Shown: positions 63,875-64,000 of the stretch, piece by piece
Position numbering within the stretch: position 1 is the first letter of the stretch
How the letters are laid out: each line of letters opens with the position of its first letter
DNA from: Pseudomonas rhodesiae
GTDB lineage: Bacteria > Pseudomonadota > Gammaproteobacteria > Pseudomonadales > Pseudomonadaceae
Direction: 5' to 3'
Length of the DNA: 64,000 bases
Assembly (NCBI RefSeq): GCF_007858255.1
Contig: NZ_VFEU01000003.1
Span: forward strand, 434,001-498,000
The notes under the pieces: model-generated
What the model was told of the DNA's origin: nothing
The model's input: the letters and a program-made list of their open reading frames with translations, nothing else
The model's database searches: none
Program-made: the position numbers and the translations under genes

Positions 63875-64000
63875 TGTAGTGGTCAACTAATCCCGGACAC
63901 GACGTTAAGTTTTTCTTCGGCCCGAGCTGGCGCCAGCCCATCATTGAATTGATGGGGTCGAATCCAATTGTACCGATGCATCAAGAAATGGCTGATATCG
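63875..64000 (-). mobile_element. End of an IS3-family element, continues beyond the window
   Basis: TGTAGTGGTCAACT at 63875 has the TG start expected of an IS3-family inverted repeat, and the transposase 3' end lies just inside it. The other end is outside the window. Confidence 0.75.
63883..63999 (-). CDS. IS3-family transposase OrfB, C-terminal fragment (cut by window edge)
   Basis: The last 38 codons read FLMHRYNWIRPHQFNDGL, then APARAEEKLNVVSGIS and a TGA stop. The YNWIRPH...NDGLAPA pattern is the typical end of the IS3-family integrase domain. The 5' part lies past base 64000, so integrity cannot be judged. Confidence 0.85.
   Translation of the reverse strand, partial: DISHFLMHRYNWIRPHQFNDGLAPARAEEKLNVVSGIS

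Overview
The window looks like chromosome from a Pseudomonas of the fluorescens group. The evidence is high-GC coding throughout, many copies of the GGGGGCAAGCCCCC-type REP/REPIN palindromes of fluorescens pseudomonads, and recognisable Pseudomonas gene neighbourhoods (lepA-lepB-rnc-era-recO-pdxJ; second Lon protease next to a chagasin-type inhibitor; lptFG divergent from pepA-holC-valS). No rRNA, tRNA or CRISPR array was seen.

Layout. 0.4-2.9 kb: PQQ glucose dehydrogenase gcd. 3.1-7.4 kb (minus): a tightly coupled four-gene operon of a cupredoxin-like protein, a membrane GGDEF/EAL protein, a DUF3034 outer-membrane-like protein and a lipoprotein truncated haemoglobin; a paralogous GGDEF/EAL gene lies upstream (7.6-10 kb). 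10.2-18.1 kb (minus): a catabolic-looking cluster with an amidase, a CE4/imidase-like metal hydrolase, an MFS transporter, two short-chain dehydrogenases, a small CxxC protein, a CobW GTPase and a signal-less solute-binding-like protein. It is divergent from a GntR regulator with two winged-helix domains, and two matching inverted repeats lie between them. 19.5-23.2 kb: Lon (AsrA type), chagasin-like inhibitor, YhhN protein. 23.3-27.6 kb: an AT-rich orphan gene, cmoAB, tadA and a Tat-exported multicopper oxidase. 27.7-33.7 kb (minus): lepA, lepB, rnc, era, recO, pdxJ. 33.9-45 kb: lptFG, pepA, holC, valS, rlmF, HU, yejK and a membrane-anchored glutaredoxin. 45-52.8 kb: iron-acquisition region with two ECF sigma/FecR pairs, a FecA-like receptor and a PepSY/DUF3649/DUF3325 operon. 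52.8-59.5 kb: LysR/MFS efflux pair, HPF-like protein, LysR/sdaA pair, DUF3509 protein and a PsiE-like protein.

The last 4 kb is accessory DNA. A yebG-like gene with a perfect LexA box breaks off after about 18 matching codons. An AT-rich intact yebG homologue follows without a visible LexA box, then an unrecognised 305-aa gene, an IS66-family element (tnpC, tnpB, tnpA) abutting that gene's start, and the end of an IS3-family element that runs off the window.

The best candidates for undescribed biology are the cupredoxin / c-di-GMP / DUF3034 / globin operon, the imidase-amidase-CobW cluster with its operators, the ECF sigma operon that has no receptor gene, and the orphan 305-aa gene in the yebG/IS region. 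Starts were moved inward from the longest reading frame wherever a ribosome binding site, overlap or paralogue alignment supported it.
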